From NCBI RefSeq assembly GCF_000012505.1, contig NC_007513.1, positions 1,612,001 through 1,676,000 of the forward strand: a stretch of DNA of 64,000 nucleotides. Reading direction: 5' to 3'. Positions 55,282 through 64,000 of the stretch are shown piece by piece. Below the pieces are notes generated by a model. That model saw only the letters and a program-made list of their open reading frames with translations. It had not been told where the DNA came from and did no database searches. Every line of letters starts with the position of its first letter. The stretch's first letter is position 1. Source of the stretch: Synechococcus sp. CC9902 (lineage in GTDB: Bacteria > Cyanobacteriota > Cyanobacteriia > PCC-6307 > Cyanobiaceae). Made by a program: the position numbers and the translations under genes.

Positions 55282-55690
55282 GCAAACTCTCCGCCTCAGG
55301 CCCTTCGACCTGCAATTGAAGGCTTAAAGCTTTGCCAAGACGTGGTTTATCGCGCGTTGTTAGGAGCCAATTGCGCACTTCACCCGCCAAACCAAGACGA
55401 TTCACAACATCCAGTACTTCTGCCAAGTGGTCTCGATAGCTGTTTTCGTCCATTGGGAAGGACTGTTGCTCCAAATACGCCCACATCACGTGCAGGTAGA
55501 GACGGCCACGGCGAACCACTAGCTGAAGGTCGTAAGTCGCCCGCCAGCGCTGGCGAAGACAGCCAATCACCTCCTCCACTCCGAGGGGTTCAGCAGCGGA
55601 AGAAGGGCGCAGATCAAGCACAAAAGCCTTGCCGGAGAACGGTAGGGGAGGCCAGTCGTTGCAAAGCGTGACAAGCCATTCTGCGTCCAT
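55262..55690 (-). CDS. DUF3067-like conserved protein
   Basis: A 142-residue soluble protein. The stretch RQRWRATYDLQLVVRRGRLYLHVMWAYLEQQSFP and ENSYRDHLAEVLDVVNRLG match my memory of DUF3067, found in cyanobacteria and plastids with no assigned role. Start ATG 55690; a TTG at 55702 is possible. It lies between tatC (convergent, 20 bp overlap) and petC (divergent, 35 bp). Confidence 0.75.
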   Translation of the reverse strand: MDAEWLVTLCNDWPPLPFSGKAFVLDLRPSSAAEPLGVEEVIGCLRQRWRATYDLQLVVRRGRLYLHVMWAYLEQQSFPMDENSYRDHLAEVLDVVNRLGLAGEVRNWLLTTRDKPRLGKALSLQLQVEGPEAESLLKEFLV

Positions 55691-55725
55691 AATGATCGCC
55701 AACCCGTGCTGGATGAACGTCCGCC

Positions 55726-56262
55726 ATGACCCAAATTCCCTCGAGCGATGTGCCCGGAATGGGTCGTCGTCAGTTCATGAATCTCCTGACGTTCGGATCC
55801 GTGACTGGTGTCGCCCTGGGAGCTCTCTACCCAGTGGCTCGATACTTTATTCCGCCTAAAGCCGCTGGTAGCGGTGGCGGCACAACAGCCAAAGACGAGC
55901 TGGGCAATGTCGTAACAGCTACTGGCTGGCTCTCCACCCATCCAGAAGGCGATCGCAGCCTGGTTCAAGGCCTCAAAGGTGATCCCACCTACCTGATCGT
56001 TGAAGGTGCTGACGCCATCGGCAGCTACGGCATCAATGCCATCTGCACCCACCTGGGTTGTGTGGTGCCTTGGAACAGTGGCGCCAACAAGTTCATGTGT
56101 CCTTGCCATGGCAGTCAGTACGACGCCACCGGCAAGGTTGTTCGCGGCCCTGCCCCGCTCTCCCTCGCACTGGCCAATGTCAGCGTTGAAGACGACAACG
56201 TCTTCGTCAGTGAGTGGTCTGAGACCGACTTCCGCACCGGCGACAAGCCCTGGTGGGCCTGA
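55726..56262 (+). CDS. petC: Rieske iron-sulfur protein of cytochrome b6f
   Basis: Transfers electrons from plastoquinol to cytochrome f. The 178-residue protein from ATG 55726 has one N-terminal helix preceded by the twin-arginine-like [12 protein letters not shown]. The 2Fe-2S ligands are C107-x-H109 (CTHLGC) and C125/H128 (CPCHGS); the disulfide is between C112 and C127. petA follows 40 bp later, the standard petCA operon. Confidence 0.97.
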   Translation: MTQIPSSDVPGMGRRQFMNLLTFGSVTGVALGALYPVARYFIPPKAAGSGGGTTAKDELGNVVTATGWLSTHPEGDRSLVQGLKGDPTYLIVEGADAIGSYGINAICTHLGCVVPWNSGANKFMCPCHGSQYDATGKVVRGPAPLSLALANVSVEDDNVFVSEWSETDFRTGDKPWWA

Positions 56263-56302
56263 TCTCCTCCCTCCACCGCCTGCACTCTCCCCTCCCCGTT
56301 CC

Positions 56303-57238
56303 ATGCGTCGCCATCTCTCCCTTGTTCTCGGTTCGCTGGTTATCGGCCTAGCCCTGCTAATTGCCCCAGGCGCAAGCTGGGCTTATCCGTTCTGGGCCCA
56401 GCAGAACTACGACAGTCCCAGAGAAGCCACTGGCAAAATTGTTTGCGCGAACTGCCACATCGCCAAAAAGCTCACCCAAGCTGAAGTACCTCAGTCGGTG
56501 CTCCCGGACAGCGTTTTTACCGCAAGCGTGAAAGTTCCCTACGAAGAGGGAATCAAGGAAATTGGTGCGGATGGCAGCGAAGTCCAACTTCAAGTTGGTG
56601 CCGTCGTGATGCTTCCCGATGGCTTCACCTTGGCCCCTCAAGACCGCTGGACGGATGAAATTAAGGAGGAAACCGAAGGGGTTTATTTCACTCAGTACAG
56701 CGACGAACAGCCCAACATCCTTCTGGTGGGTCCCATCCCTGGCGATCAAAACCAAGAAATCGTTTTCCCTGTTCTCTCGCCTGATCCCGCCACCGACAGC
56801 AACATCCACTTTGGTAAATACCAAATCCATGTGGGTGGAAACCGTGGCCGCGGCCAGGTTTATCCAACCGGTGAAAAGAGCAACAACACCGTCTTCACAG
56901 CTCCTGCCGAAGGCAAAGTTGCGTCAATCGATGCCGGTGACAACGGCGCCAGTGTCGTCACCATCCAGGCTGCTGATGGCACCAGTACAAGCGAAACCAT
57001 CCCAGTTGGTCCCCAGCTGCTGGTGAATGTGGGCGACAGCGTGGCAGCTGGTGATGCCATCACCAACGATCCAAACGTGGGTGGATTCGGCCAGGTGGAC
57101 GCTGAGATTGTTCTCCAGAATCCTGTTCGCATCTACGGCTTACTCGCCTTCTTCGCCGCGGTTGCCATCGCACAAATCATGCTGGTGCTGAAGAAGCGGC
57201 AAATTGAAAAAGTGCAAGCCGCTGAAGGCAACTTCTAA
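56303..57238 (+). CDS. petA: Apocytochrome f
   Basis: c-type cytochrome of the b6f complex, 311 residues from ATG 56303. A signal peptide ends at ...ASWA, so mature Tyr28 supplies the axial haem ligand, and C48-A-N-C51-H52 binds haem covalently. A C-terminal helix ([20 protein letters not shown]) anchors it. The open frame upstream of the start is antisense-shifted overlap with petC and is ignored. It lies 5 bp before lgt. Confidence 0.97.
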   Translation: MRRHLSLVLGSLVIGLALLIAPGASWAYPFWAQQNYDSPREATGKIVCANCHIAKKLTQAEVPQSVLPDSVFTASVKVPYEEGIKEIGADGSEVQLQVGAVVMLPDGFTLAPQDRWTDEIKEETEGVYFTQYSDEQPNILLVGPIPGDQNQEIVFPVLSPDPATDSNIHFGKYQIHVGGNRGRGQVYPTGEKSNNTVFTAPAEGKVASIDAGDNGASVVTIQAADGTSTSETIPVGPQLLVNVGDSVAAGDAITNDPNVGGFGQVDAEIVLQNPVRIYGLLAFFAAVAIAQIMLVLKKRQIEKVQAAEGNF

Positions 57239-57243
57239 GCCAA

Positions 57244-58086
57244 ATGTTTGCTTCTCCTGGGCCCGAGCTGTTTCAGTTCGGGCCTTTTGTTTTGCGTTGG
57301 TATGGGCTGCTGATTGCAGCAGCTGTCTTGATTGGGCTCAACCTCTCAAGCTCACTCGCACAACAGCGCAAGCTTGAAAACGGGCTAATCAGCGATCTAC
57401 TCCCATTACTTGTTCTGTTCTCCGTGATTGGAGCACGGATCTATTACGTTGCCTTTGAGTGGCATAACTATGCAGCCACGCCCCTAAAGGCGCTCGCAAT
57501 TTGGGAAGGTGGCATCGCAATTCACGGCGCCTTAATTGCTGGAACTCTCACGCTGATTCTGTTCTGCCGATGGCGTCAACAATCCTTTTGGGATGTGCTT
57601 GATGTTCTTGTTCCCTCCGTGGCCCTCGGACAATCCATTGGGCGCTGGGGCAACTTTTTCAACTCAGAGGCCTTCGGAATCCCAACAGACCTACCGTGGA
57701 AACTCTTCATTCCAGAACAAAATAGACCAATAATTTATGTCAATCAAGAATTTTTTCACCCAACCTTCTTATACGAATCGCTCTGGAATCTTGCCCTATT
57801 TATTATCTTAATCCTTCTTTTTCGCTGGGGATCTAAGCATCTCAACAAGCTTCCTGCCGGTGCAATGAGCTGTATTTACTTGATGGGGTACAGCCTGGGA
57901 CGGGTTTGGATTGAAGGCCTACGCATCGACTCGCTTTGCATTGGAGCTCTTCCACCAGCTTGTGAAGGCGGTCTCCGCATCGCTCAACTCATGAGTGGAG
58001 TCATGGCTCTTGCAGGAAGCCTTGGCCTTTGGTGGCTCTATGGCCGGAAGAAACCCTTACCAGATCCAGGCTTTCGACCCAACTGA
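57244..58086 (+). CDS. lgt: Phosphatidylglycerol:prolipoprotein diacylglyceryl transferase
   Basis: Adds a diacylglyceryl group to the lipobox cysteine of prelipoproteins. The 280-residue membrane protein has seven helices. The signature [13 protein letters not shown] (near 135-147), HGALIAG and the C-terminal [20 protein letters not shown] match. The middle of the gene (about 57.7-57.85 kb) is more A/T rich than its surroundings. It follows petA by 5 bp and precedes cobM by 32 bp. Confidence 0.94.
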   Translation: MFASPGPELFQFGPFVLRWYGLLIAAAVLIGLNLSSSLAQQRKLENGLISDLLPLLVLFSVIGARIYYVAFEWHNYAATPLKALAIWEGGIAIHGALIAGTLTLILFCRWRQQSFWDVLDVLVPSVALGQSIGRWGNFFNSEAFGIPTDLPWKLFIPEQNRPIIYVNQEFFHPTFLYESLWNLALFIILILLFRWGSKHLNKLPAGAMSCIYLMGYSLGRVWIEGLRIDSLCIGALPPACEGGLRIAQLMSGVMALAGSLGLWWLYGRKKPLPDPGFRPN

Positions 58087-58118
58087 AGCCAAGCTCATAG
58101 CTTGCATCCATCATCCCC

Positions 58119-58874
58119 ATGCATCCCGTCAGTTTCGTTGGAGCCGGCCCAGGAGCTTCGGATCTTTTGACCCTGCGGGCAGCAGATCGCTTGCGGTCTG
58201 CTGATGTTTTGATCTGGACGGATTCGCTCGTTTGCCCTGGGATCCCCAAACTTGCCCCGGACGGATGCGAAAAGATCCGAACCAGCACGATGACCTTGGA
58301 GGACGTAATCCCGCTTCTCGTTGAAAGACACAAGAGCGGGAAACGGGTCGTCCGACTTCATGACGGCGATACAGCCCTCTACAGCGCAATCAATGAACAG
58401 ATTTGCGCCCTGACAGACCACAACATCCCGGTGGAGGTGGTGCCTGGCATCAGCGCTTATCAAGCAGCAGCCGCAGGCCTAGCGAGCGAACTCACGATTC
58501 CAGGAATCGTGCAAACCATCGTTCTGGGGAGAGCCGGTGGGCGCACCGGTGTTCCAGACAGCGAAGAGTTGGATCGACTTGCCGCCCTAAAGGCCAGCCT
58601 TTGCCTTTATCTCAGCGCTCGCCACGTGGACGAGGTACAAACCACGCTGCTGAAACACTATCCAGCAGACACCCCTGTGGCGGTGGGGCATCGCGTGAGC
58701 TGGCCTGATGAATTGCTGTCTGTCATCTCCCTTGAGGAGATGGCAGCATTCACTCAAGAACATGCGTTGATACGTACAACGCTGTACTTGGTGAGCCCGG
58801 CACTGGCTCGAGGCCCCCAACGTTCACGCCTCTATTCACCCGACCACGATCATCTGTTTAGGCCGAGTTCCTAA
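58119..58874 (+). CDS. cobM: Precorrin-4 C11-methyltransferase
   Basis: SAM-dependent methylation in cobalamin synthesis. The 251-residue protein starts SFVGAGPGASDLLTLRAADRL, the tetrapyrrole methylase loop, then RLHDGDTALYSAINEQI and VVPGISAYQAAAAGLASELTIPG and YLSARHVDEV, all CobM/CbiF marks. ATG 58119. Same direction as lgt. Another B12 gene, cobK, is at 5.5 kb. Confidence 0.92.
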   Translation: MHPVSFVGAGPGASDLLTLRAADRLRSADVLIWTDSLVCPGIPKLAPDGCEKIRTSTMTLEDVIPLLVERHKSGKRVVRLHDGDTALYSAINEQICALTDHNIPVEVVPGISAYQAAAAGLASELTIPGIVQTIVLGRAGGRTGVPDSEELDRLAALKASLCLYLSARHVDEVQTTLLKHYPADTPVAVGHRVSWPDELLSVISLEEMAAFTQEHALIRTTLYLVSPALARGPQRSRLYSPDHDHLFRPSS

Positions 58875-58903
58875 CTACGCAGTGGTTTAAGATTCGATCG
58901 TGC

Positions 58904-58975
<72 letters not shown>

Positions 58976-59071
58976 TATTTCATGGACGCTTCTTTCTGTG
59001 TCTAACTAAAAAACGCGTGTCATTTTAGAAAAAATTAGTAAAATAATTTTATTGATTGATGCAATTACTGC

Positions 59072-59893
59072 ATGGACGTTTCGACGCCCAATAACAATCA
59101 AGAGTCAAACTCAGGTTTACTCTTTGTTGGACAACAGCTTTCTGAACGTCGTCTTGCCAAAGGGCTGAGTCAAGAGCAACTAGCTGATCGAATGCACTTG
59201 GGCATCGAACAACTAGCCGCGCTGGAATCTGGTGATCGGGACAAACTTCCTGAGCTTGTCTTTATCAAAGCCATGGTGAGGCGGCTCAGTACTCATTTAG
59301 AGCTTGATGCTGATGCCCTCGTCGCCTCACTCGGATCTCTTTCGGACAGCGGCGGGGCAAAGGAGCGAGTGTCGCCCGCAAAAAGACCGAATTCTCTTCC
59401 CCCTCAACCACCCTCTCGACCTGAGAGCGAGGTCATTTGGACTTGGCTTGTCCTGGTTGGGGCCGCAGCGCTCGGGGCTTTGGCATGGGTCCAACGGCCG
59501 GCGCTACTTGAGCTCATCCAGCAACCCCAATCCAATTCAGTCATCGCCCCCGCCAAGACAGCGACCAGCCCGGAACAGAGCCTCACCACACTCACAACTG
59601 CGCCCAAAGACGCTCCTGTTCCTTCAAGTATCAGCGAAGAAGAACTCCCCAACTCAGGTCCGATCACGCTCAGCAGCAAAGAGCCCAGCTGGATCGCACT
59701 ACGCCGTCAGGGAACAATCGAGTTTGAGGGAATCTTGGAAGGCGAACGAATGATCGAAGGTCCTGACGAGGTTGAGATCTATGCAGGACGTCCTGACTTA
59801 GTGATGGTGTCGGTTGCCAATGGTGACTCAAGGGTTCTGGGAACCATCAGCGAGATCCAGTGGATGCCCCTTAACCCTGAACGCTCACGCTGA
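59072..59893 (+). CDS. RodZ-like helix-turn-helix membrane protein
   Basis: A 273-residue protein: an N-terminal HTH (QQLSERRLAKGLSQEQLADRMHLGIEQLAALESG), a single transmembrane helix at about residues 124-143 (VIWTWLVLVGAAALGALAWV) and an extracytoplasmic part. This ends in a DUF4115-like domain (SWIALRRQGTIEFEGILEGERMIEGPDEVEIYAGRPDLV). Such proteins link the cytoskeleton or DNA to the envelope. The upstream 96 bp are A/T rich and may hold its promoter. Its last 23 bp overlap ppx. Confidence 0.83.
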   Translation: MDVSTPNNNQESNSGLLFVGQQLSERRLAKGLSQEQLADRMHLGIEQLAALESGDRDKLPELVFIKAMVRRLSTHLELDADALVASLGSLSDSGGAKERVSPAKRPNSLPPQPPSRPESEVIWTWLVLVGAAALGALAWVQRPALLELIQQPQSNSVIAPAKTATSPEQSLTTLTTAPKDAPVPSSISEEELPNSGPITLSSKEPSWIALRRQGTIEFEGILEGERMIEGPDEVEIYAGRPDLVMVSVANGDSRVLGTISEIQWMPLNPERSR

Positions 59894-61517
59894 GATCAAC
59901 ACCCGAGGCTTCCTGCACTGTTTCAGCACAACTTTCCAAACTCCACTGTTCCAAACTCAAATCTCGATTGGAGCGATCAGGAACGAGCTCGATCCGAAGC
60001 TGATGTTGAGATGCCTCCACACTTAGGGACATCACGACTGGTTCGGGACGACGATCAATCGCCGATGCAAGTCTCAACAACAACGACATCTCACCAACAC
60101 ATTTTCGATTTTCTCGGGTTATCAAGGCCTGCCATGACTCATGGCGTTTTTTAGGCAAGCTGCGCCGGTGGTAGCGCGCAATGGCGGCCACCATCAAATG
60201 TTCGGCTTCGGAATAACCCAGTAGCTCTCCGTGGCGAATGAGGTACCAAGAATGCTTGTGATAGGCGCTGAGATTGATGTGCTGACCACAGGTATGCAGC
60301 ATCGACGCTGCCCACAACAGCTCCCGACCTTGGCCATCATCTTGATGGATCACGCCTTTCGTCTTGTCATAAAGGGTGAGGGCATGGGAGGCGACCTTCT
60401 CAGCCCGTTCTTGATTGACAGCAAACCGCTGCACCTGATGAATCACCGTCCGTTGACGGATGCTGCTCTGGAAACTGAACCGGTCTTCCAGCAGACCCTG
60501 GCGCAACATCCAATCCACAATCAGACCCTCGCGCAGGGCCCTCTCGCTGAGCACAAGGCCGTCGACGGCCAACATCTTCATCGTGGTTTGCAAAATCAAT
60601 GCACCCGGAACAATGATTTCGGCGCGGCGATCATTAATGGCAGAGATCTCCCGCCGCTGCGCCGGAGTCATGACGACCAACCGTTCGACAACCCGGTCCA
60701 GACGAGAGCGAGACACCTTGTAACCGTGGAATTTGAGCGGCGGACGGTCGTCCTCACCAGCAGCGAGGGCACCAATCGCCATCGCCGTCCCGCTGGTGGC
60801 CACCAAAACAGGTTTTTCGCCAGATTTGATGCGACGAAGAACCTTGTCGACGGCAGGTTCTAGGGAACCCTGAATGAACGCTTGCAGAAAGGAGCGTCGC
60901 TGCGGAGACAACGGCTCCTCCTTGATGAAATCCCGTTGGAGGCGCACCGCACCCACCCGGGTACTGGTCAACGCACGGGCATCTCGGCTATCCGCCAAGA
61001 TCAGTTCCGTAGAGCCACCGCCGATGTCCAGGAGTAGGTGCGGCCTGTCTCCGAACGACATCCCCGAGAGCACGCCGAGATAGATCAATCGAGCTTCCTC
61101 GGGCCCACTGACCAGATCCACTTCTATTCCCAACTCATCCTTGATGCTCTGAAGGAAATCGCGCCCATTAGGGGCTTCCCTTACAGCACTTGTGGCGGCC
61201 GTGACTACCTGTTCAACTTGATGACTGTTGGCTAAATCAAGGAAGCGACGCAGCGTTTTAAAGCCACGTTCCATCGCAGCCGCCGACAATTCTCCCGTCT
61301 CTGGGTCGCGCTCTCCTAGACGAGTCGTGGACTTTTCCGCCTGAATGATGCTGAAGGTGCCAAGGGCTGGATCAACGGAGGCCACCAACAAATGCGTCGA
61401 ATTGGTGCCGATATCAATCGCACCAACCCGCCTCAGTCCTCCAGACTTGAGCCCACGGGACAACGTCAATCCCTGAACGTCTCCAGATGTCAGATCAGCG
61501 GTCTCAGCTTCCGACAT
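59871..61517 (-). CDS. ppx: Exopolyphosphatase / guanosine pentaphosphatase (Ppx/GppA)
   Basis: Releases phosphate from polyphosphate. 548 residues from ATG 61517. ASKHA fold: VGAIDIGTNSTHLLVASVD, TSAVREAPNGRDFL, GPEEARLIYLGVL, LLDIGGGSTELILAD. The C-terminal half is an HD-type domain with AASMLHTCGQHINLSAYHKHSWYLI. Full length for the two-domain type. Convergent with the RodZ-like gene and divergent from the UbiA gene. Confidence 0.94.
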   Translation of the reverse strand: MSEAETADLTSGDVQGLTLSRGLKSGGLRRVGAIDIGTNSTHLLVASVDPALGTFSIIQAEKSTTRLGERDPETGELSAAAMERGFKTLRRFLDLANSHQVEQVVTAATSAVREAPNGRDFLQSIKDELGIEVDLVSGPEEARLIYLGVLSGMSFGDRPHLLLDIGGGSTELILADSRDARALTSTRVGAVRLQRDFIKEEPLSPQRRSFLQAFIQGSLEPAVDKVLRRIKSGEKPVLVATSGTAMAIGALAAGEDDRPPLKFHGYKVSRSRLDRVVERLVVMTPAQRREISAINDRRAEIIVPGALILQTTMKMLAVDGLVLSERALREGLIVDWMLRQGLLEDRFSFQSSIRQRTVIHQVQRFAVNQERAEKVASHALTLYDKTKGVIHQDDGQGRELLWAASMLHTCGQHINLSAYHKHSWYLIRHGELLGYSEAEHLMVAAIARYHRRSLPKKRHESWQALITRENRKCVGEMSLLLRLASAIDRRPEPVVMSLSVEASQHQLRIELVPDRSNRDLSLEQWSLESCAETVQEASGVDLSVSVQG

Positions 61518-61604
61518 CAACGACGCTGGCCTGACATGGCTCCACTTTGGCACTGGTTCCAAAGGCCATCAGTCCATGACTCGCGTTTTTAAATCTCTTT
61601 CACT

Positions 61605-62495
61605 GTGAATAGCAGCATCCCCAGCCTCCGCCCCTGGATCGAATTACTCCGCTGGAACAAACCATCGGGGCGACTCATTTTGTTGATCCCTGCTGGGTGG
61701 TCTCTCTGGCTCACGCCGTCTGCTCCCCCCAGTGCCTCATTGGTTGGAGTGATTTTGGTGGGAGGGCTTGCGGTGAGTGGAGCAGGCTGCATCGCCAACG
61801 ATCTTTGGGACCAAGGGTTCGATCGTCAGGTGGAACGAACCCAAGGTCGACCGCTTGCACGTGGAGCCCTGCAACGACCCCAGGCGTTATGTCTTTTACT
61901 TGTGCTGCTTCTCGTCAGCCTGGGGGTGGTCCTGAGCCTGTCCGATGAGAGTCGGGGCCTGTGCTTGGGCTTGGCGGTCGCCGCCTTACCGCCCATTCTT
62001 TTGTACCCGTCTGCCAAACGCTGGTTTGCCTTCCCCCAGGCCGTTCTTGCCCTGTGCTGGGGATTTGCAGTGCTGATCCCATGGGCTGCTGCAGAAGGGC
62101 AACTGAGCTGGAATCCAGCGCTGATCAGTTGCTGGATCGCAACCCTGCTATGGACCTTTGGATTCGACACGGTTTATGCCATGGCGGATCGAAGAGATGA
62201 TGCCCAAATCGGCCTACGCAGCAGCGCCCTGAGCCTTGGGGAGTCCGCGACGTCAGTCGTTCGGATTTGTTATGCGCTCACCTGTTTTTCCATGGCCATC
62301 GCAGCCACAACGGCCCAAGTCGCCGCTCCGTTTTGGCCCTTTTGGCTCATGGCCACGGTCTTGATGCAAGTCAGTTGCTCACCCCTAACGCGAGAAAAAG
62401 CATCGATGGTGCTATTTGCCCGTCATTTCAGTCGGCAGGTCCAAGTGGGAAGTTTGTTATTGATCGGGCTGTGCCTGGCAAGGGCTTGGACCTGA
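61605..62495 (+). CDS. ubiA: 4-hydroxybenzoate polyprenyltransferase (UbiA family)
   Basis: Membrane prenyltransferase, 296 residues from GTG 61605, expected to attach a solanesyl chain to 4-hydroxybenzoate in plastoquinone synthesis. The two aspartate motifs are NDLWDQGFDRQVERTQGRPLA and DTVYAMADRRDD; eight or nine helices are visible. It overlaps the S66 peptidase gene by one base (TGATG), so the two are probably translated together. Confidence 0.92.
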   Translation: MNSSIPSLRPWIELLRWNKPSGRLILLIPAGWSLWLTPSAPPSASLVGVILVGGLAVSGAGCIANDLWDQGFDRQVERTQGRPLARGALQRPQALCLLLVLLLVSLGVVLSLSDESRGLCLGLAVAALPPILLYPSAKRWFAFPQAVLALCWGFAVLIPWAAAEGQLSWNPALISCWIATLLWTFGFDTVYAMADRRDDAQIGLRSSALSLGESATSVVRICYALTCFSMAIAATTAQVAAPFWPFWLMATVLMQVSCSPLTREKASMVLFARHFSRQVQVGSLLLIGLCLARAWT

Positions 62496-63406
62496 TGGCC
62501 AATCTCCAGCCGGCATCACCGTTGAGACCTGGCGATGCTGTGTCTTGCGTGGCGGCCAGTTCTGCCTTGAGCGGCGATGGGCGGTTGAACGAGGGGATCC
62601 AAATCCTCGAAAGCTGGGGCCTAAGCGTGCATCCACAAGCTTTAAGCGAACGCCGCTGGGGTTACCTCGCAGGAAATGATCAAGAGCGACGGGCCGATTT
62701 AGAACCGAAAGCGCAGACGGCCTTGTTGGCCTGTGCCCGCGGTGGATGGGGGGCGGCACGGTTGCTCGAAGAGAAGATTGCATGGAAACCGGGATGGCTG
62801 CTGGGCTTCTCGGACGTCACGGCACTACTCCTAGCGAGGTTGGCCGCTGGCTTCGCAGGAGGCGTCCACGGTCCACTACTCACCACGCTTGCGGCGGAAC
62901 CGAAATGGAGTCAAGAACGCTTACGGAGACTTCTATTCGGCGAAGCCATCCCTGATCTTCATGGCCGGGCCACAGGGGGCGCACAAGCGTCAGGGCCCTT
63001 AATTGTGGCGAATCTCACGGTGGCGACGCACCTTTTAGGCAGCACACATTTCCCAAACCTTCACAACGCCATTCTGATTTTTGAAGACGTTGGCGAAGCG
63101 CCATATCGCATCGATCGCATGTTGACCCAATGGCGGTTATGCGGGGCCTTGGATGAAATTGCAGGACTGGGCTTTGGACATTTTGAAGGCTGCGACGACG
63201 ACGCAACCAACGATCCAGACGACCAAGCACCGCCTCGGCGTTTCAGCCTGAATCAAGTGCTGGACGAACGCACAGCCGACCTCGGCATTCCAAGGGTTTT
63301 TGATCTCCCCGTGGGCCACCGATGCGGCAATGCAGCTCTTCCCTTAGGTGCTGAAGCTCACCTGGATGGCGAGGCAGGGCGACTCAGGGTGTCGTCCTTG
63401 AACTGA
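62495..63406 (+). CDS. ldcA: LD-carboxypeptidase / S66-family serine peptidase
   Basis: A 303-residue enzyme of family S66 (LdcA/MccF type). The catalytic Ser lies in [13 protein letters not shown]; the catalytic Glu in [17 protein letters not shown]; and the His in [17 protein letters not shown] 62495 overlaps the UbiA stop. Cleaves L,D-bonds in murein recycling or acts on acyl-nucleotide antibiotics, not distinguished here. Ends 23 bp inside convergent ispD. Confidence 0.9.
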   Translation: MANLQPASPLRPGDAVSCVAASSALSGDGRLNEGIQILESWGLSVHPQALSERRWGYLAGNDQERRADLEPKAQTALLACARGGWGAARLLEEKIAWKPGWLLGFSDVTALLLARLAAGFAGGVHGPLLTTLAAEPKWSQERLRRLLFGEAIPDLHGRATGGAQASGPLIVANLTVATHLLGSTHFPNLHNAILIFEDVGEAPYRIDRMLTQWRLCGALDEIAGLGFGHFEGCDDDATNDPDDQAPPRRFSLNQVLDERTADLGIPRVFDLPVGHRCGNAALPLGAEAHLDGEAGRLRVSSLN

Positions 63407-64000
63407 GAACTGCTTCAGCCACCGTGAGATCAAAGGGGGTGGTCACCTTGATGTTCGAAGGGCCAGCATCCAGCACCTGCACCGACCAGCCCAAACGCTC
63501 AAAGAGCGATGCATCGTCCGTCACGCTCCACCCCTCCGCTTGAGCTCTCACATGACCCTGACGAAGCTGCTCCACCTCAAACCCTTGCGGAGTTTGTGCA
63601 GCCCAAAGCTCAGCACGATCAGGCGTGTCACGGATCATGCCGTGTTCATCCACCCGCTTAATGGTGTCGGTCACTGGGGTTGCAGCAATCAATGCCGCCC
63701 CAGCCTCCACAGCCACGGCACACCGATCAAAAAGGTCTGGTTGAACCAAACACCTGGCACCGTCATGAATCAGCACATGGCGTGCCCCCTCTGGCAGTCC
63801 GGCCAGACCCCGCAGCACGGATTCCTGGCGGGTCGCCCCCCCTTGAATCCAAACCAAAGGTTTCTTCACTGAGCCAAGAGCATCCAGGATCTCGGCTCGA
63901 TCGATGTCCTGGCCAACGATTCCAATCCAACTAATTTCAGTGGCCGTCAACGCTGCATCCACTGTCCAAGCGATCAAAGGCCGCCCCAAAAGAGGCAACA
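63384..64000 (-). CDS. ispD: 2-C-methyl-D-erythritol 4-phosphate cytidylyltransferase, N-terminus cut by window edge
   Basis: Third step of the MEP isoprenoid pathway: joins MEP to CMP. About 205 residues are visible; the N-terminal nucleotide-binding loop lies beyond the right edge, so the first visible codons (LPLLGRPLI) are internal. Retained marks are [61 protein letters not shown] and [20 protein letters not shown]. Convergent with ldcA. Confidence 0.92.
   Translation of the reverse strand, partial: LPLLGRPLIAWTVDAALTATEISWIGIVGQDIDRAEILDALGSVKKPLVWIQGGATRQESVLRGLAGLPEGARHVLIHDGARCLVQPDLFDRCAVAVEAGAALIAATPVTDTIKRVDEHGMIRDTPDRAELWAAQTPQGFEVEQLRQGHVRAQAEGWSVTDDASLFERLGWSVQVLDAGPSNIKVTTPFDLTVAEAVLSSRTTP

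Noticed and set aside
62267-62494. Upstream extension of the S66 peptidase frame
   Set aside because: It overlaps ubiA in another frame; the ATG at 62495 fits the family start and the TGATG overlap.

Overview
The window looks like chromosome from a marine picocyanobacterium, most likely Synechococcus. The evidence is photosystem I psaF-psaJ, the cytochrome b6f pair petC-petA, psb27, a one-helix high-light-inducible protein, a RpoD sigma factor with a lysine/alanine-rich N-terminal tail, and a 62-residue protein matching the picocyanobacterial hyper-conserved protein PSHCP. Genes are tightly packed. Many convergent pairs share their last 4-30 bp and several same-strand neighbours overlap start to stop. 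No insertion sequence, prophage, CRISPR array or rRNA was seen. The strain cannot be named from the sequence.

Layout: 1-10 kb holds an edge-truncated HTH-like protein, proS, psb27, purA, a PfkB-family kinase, cutA-cobK, ssb, a DUF2854 protein, argB and a DUF3153 membrane protein. 10-19 kb holds priA, rpoD, hemC, a TerB/Coq4-like protein, an L,D-transpeptidase, a PhyH-family oxygenase and ppa. 19-30 kb holds an M32 carboxypeptidase, DoxX and DCC proteins, a YjbQ-PhhB-CobW metal/pterin run, a FutB-type iron permease, and a translationally coupled four-gene minus-strand run (unknown, HEAGH protein, LarC, UPF0104). 30-38 kb holds xth, glcD, hemL, a nucleoside deoxyribosyltransferase/phosphoribosyltransferase pair, a glycosyltransferase and an AT-rich stretch with small proteins.

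38-48 kb holds yajQ, a MAPEG protein, a DprA-like/BioD-DRTGG pair, an SDR, map, rplS, tRNA-Trp, PSHCP, tRNA-Asp, gltX, an antiporter and wecB. 48-64 kb holds a pilT-like gene frameshifted near its 3' end, hli, tsaD, psaFJ, gmk, an RqcH/NFACT gene, tatC, petCA, lgt, cobM, tRNA-Val, a RodZ-like gene, ppx, a UbiA prenyltransferase, an S66 carboxypeptidase and an edge-truncated ispD.

Most genes are housekeeping: tetrapyrrole and B12 synthesis (hemC, hemL, cobK, cobM), photosynthetic electron transport, translation (proS, gltX, rplS, map, three tRNAs, PSHCP, RqcH), nucleotide metabolism and envelope functions. The less ordinary items are the coupled LarC/HEAGH run, the TerB/Coq4-like protein, the DprA-like/DRTGG pair, the deoxyribosyltransferase pair, the frameshifted pilT and several small membrane proteins under 60 residues.
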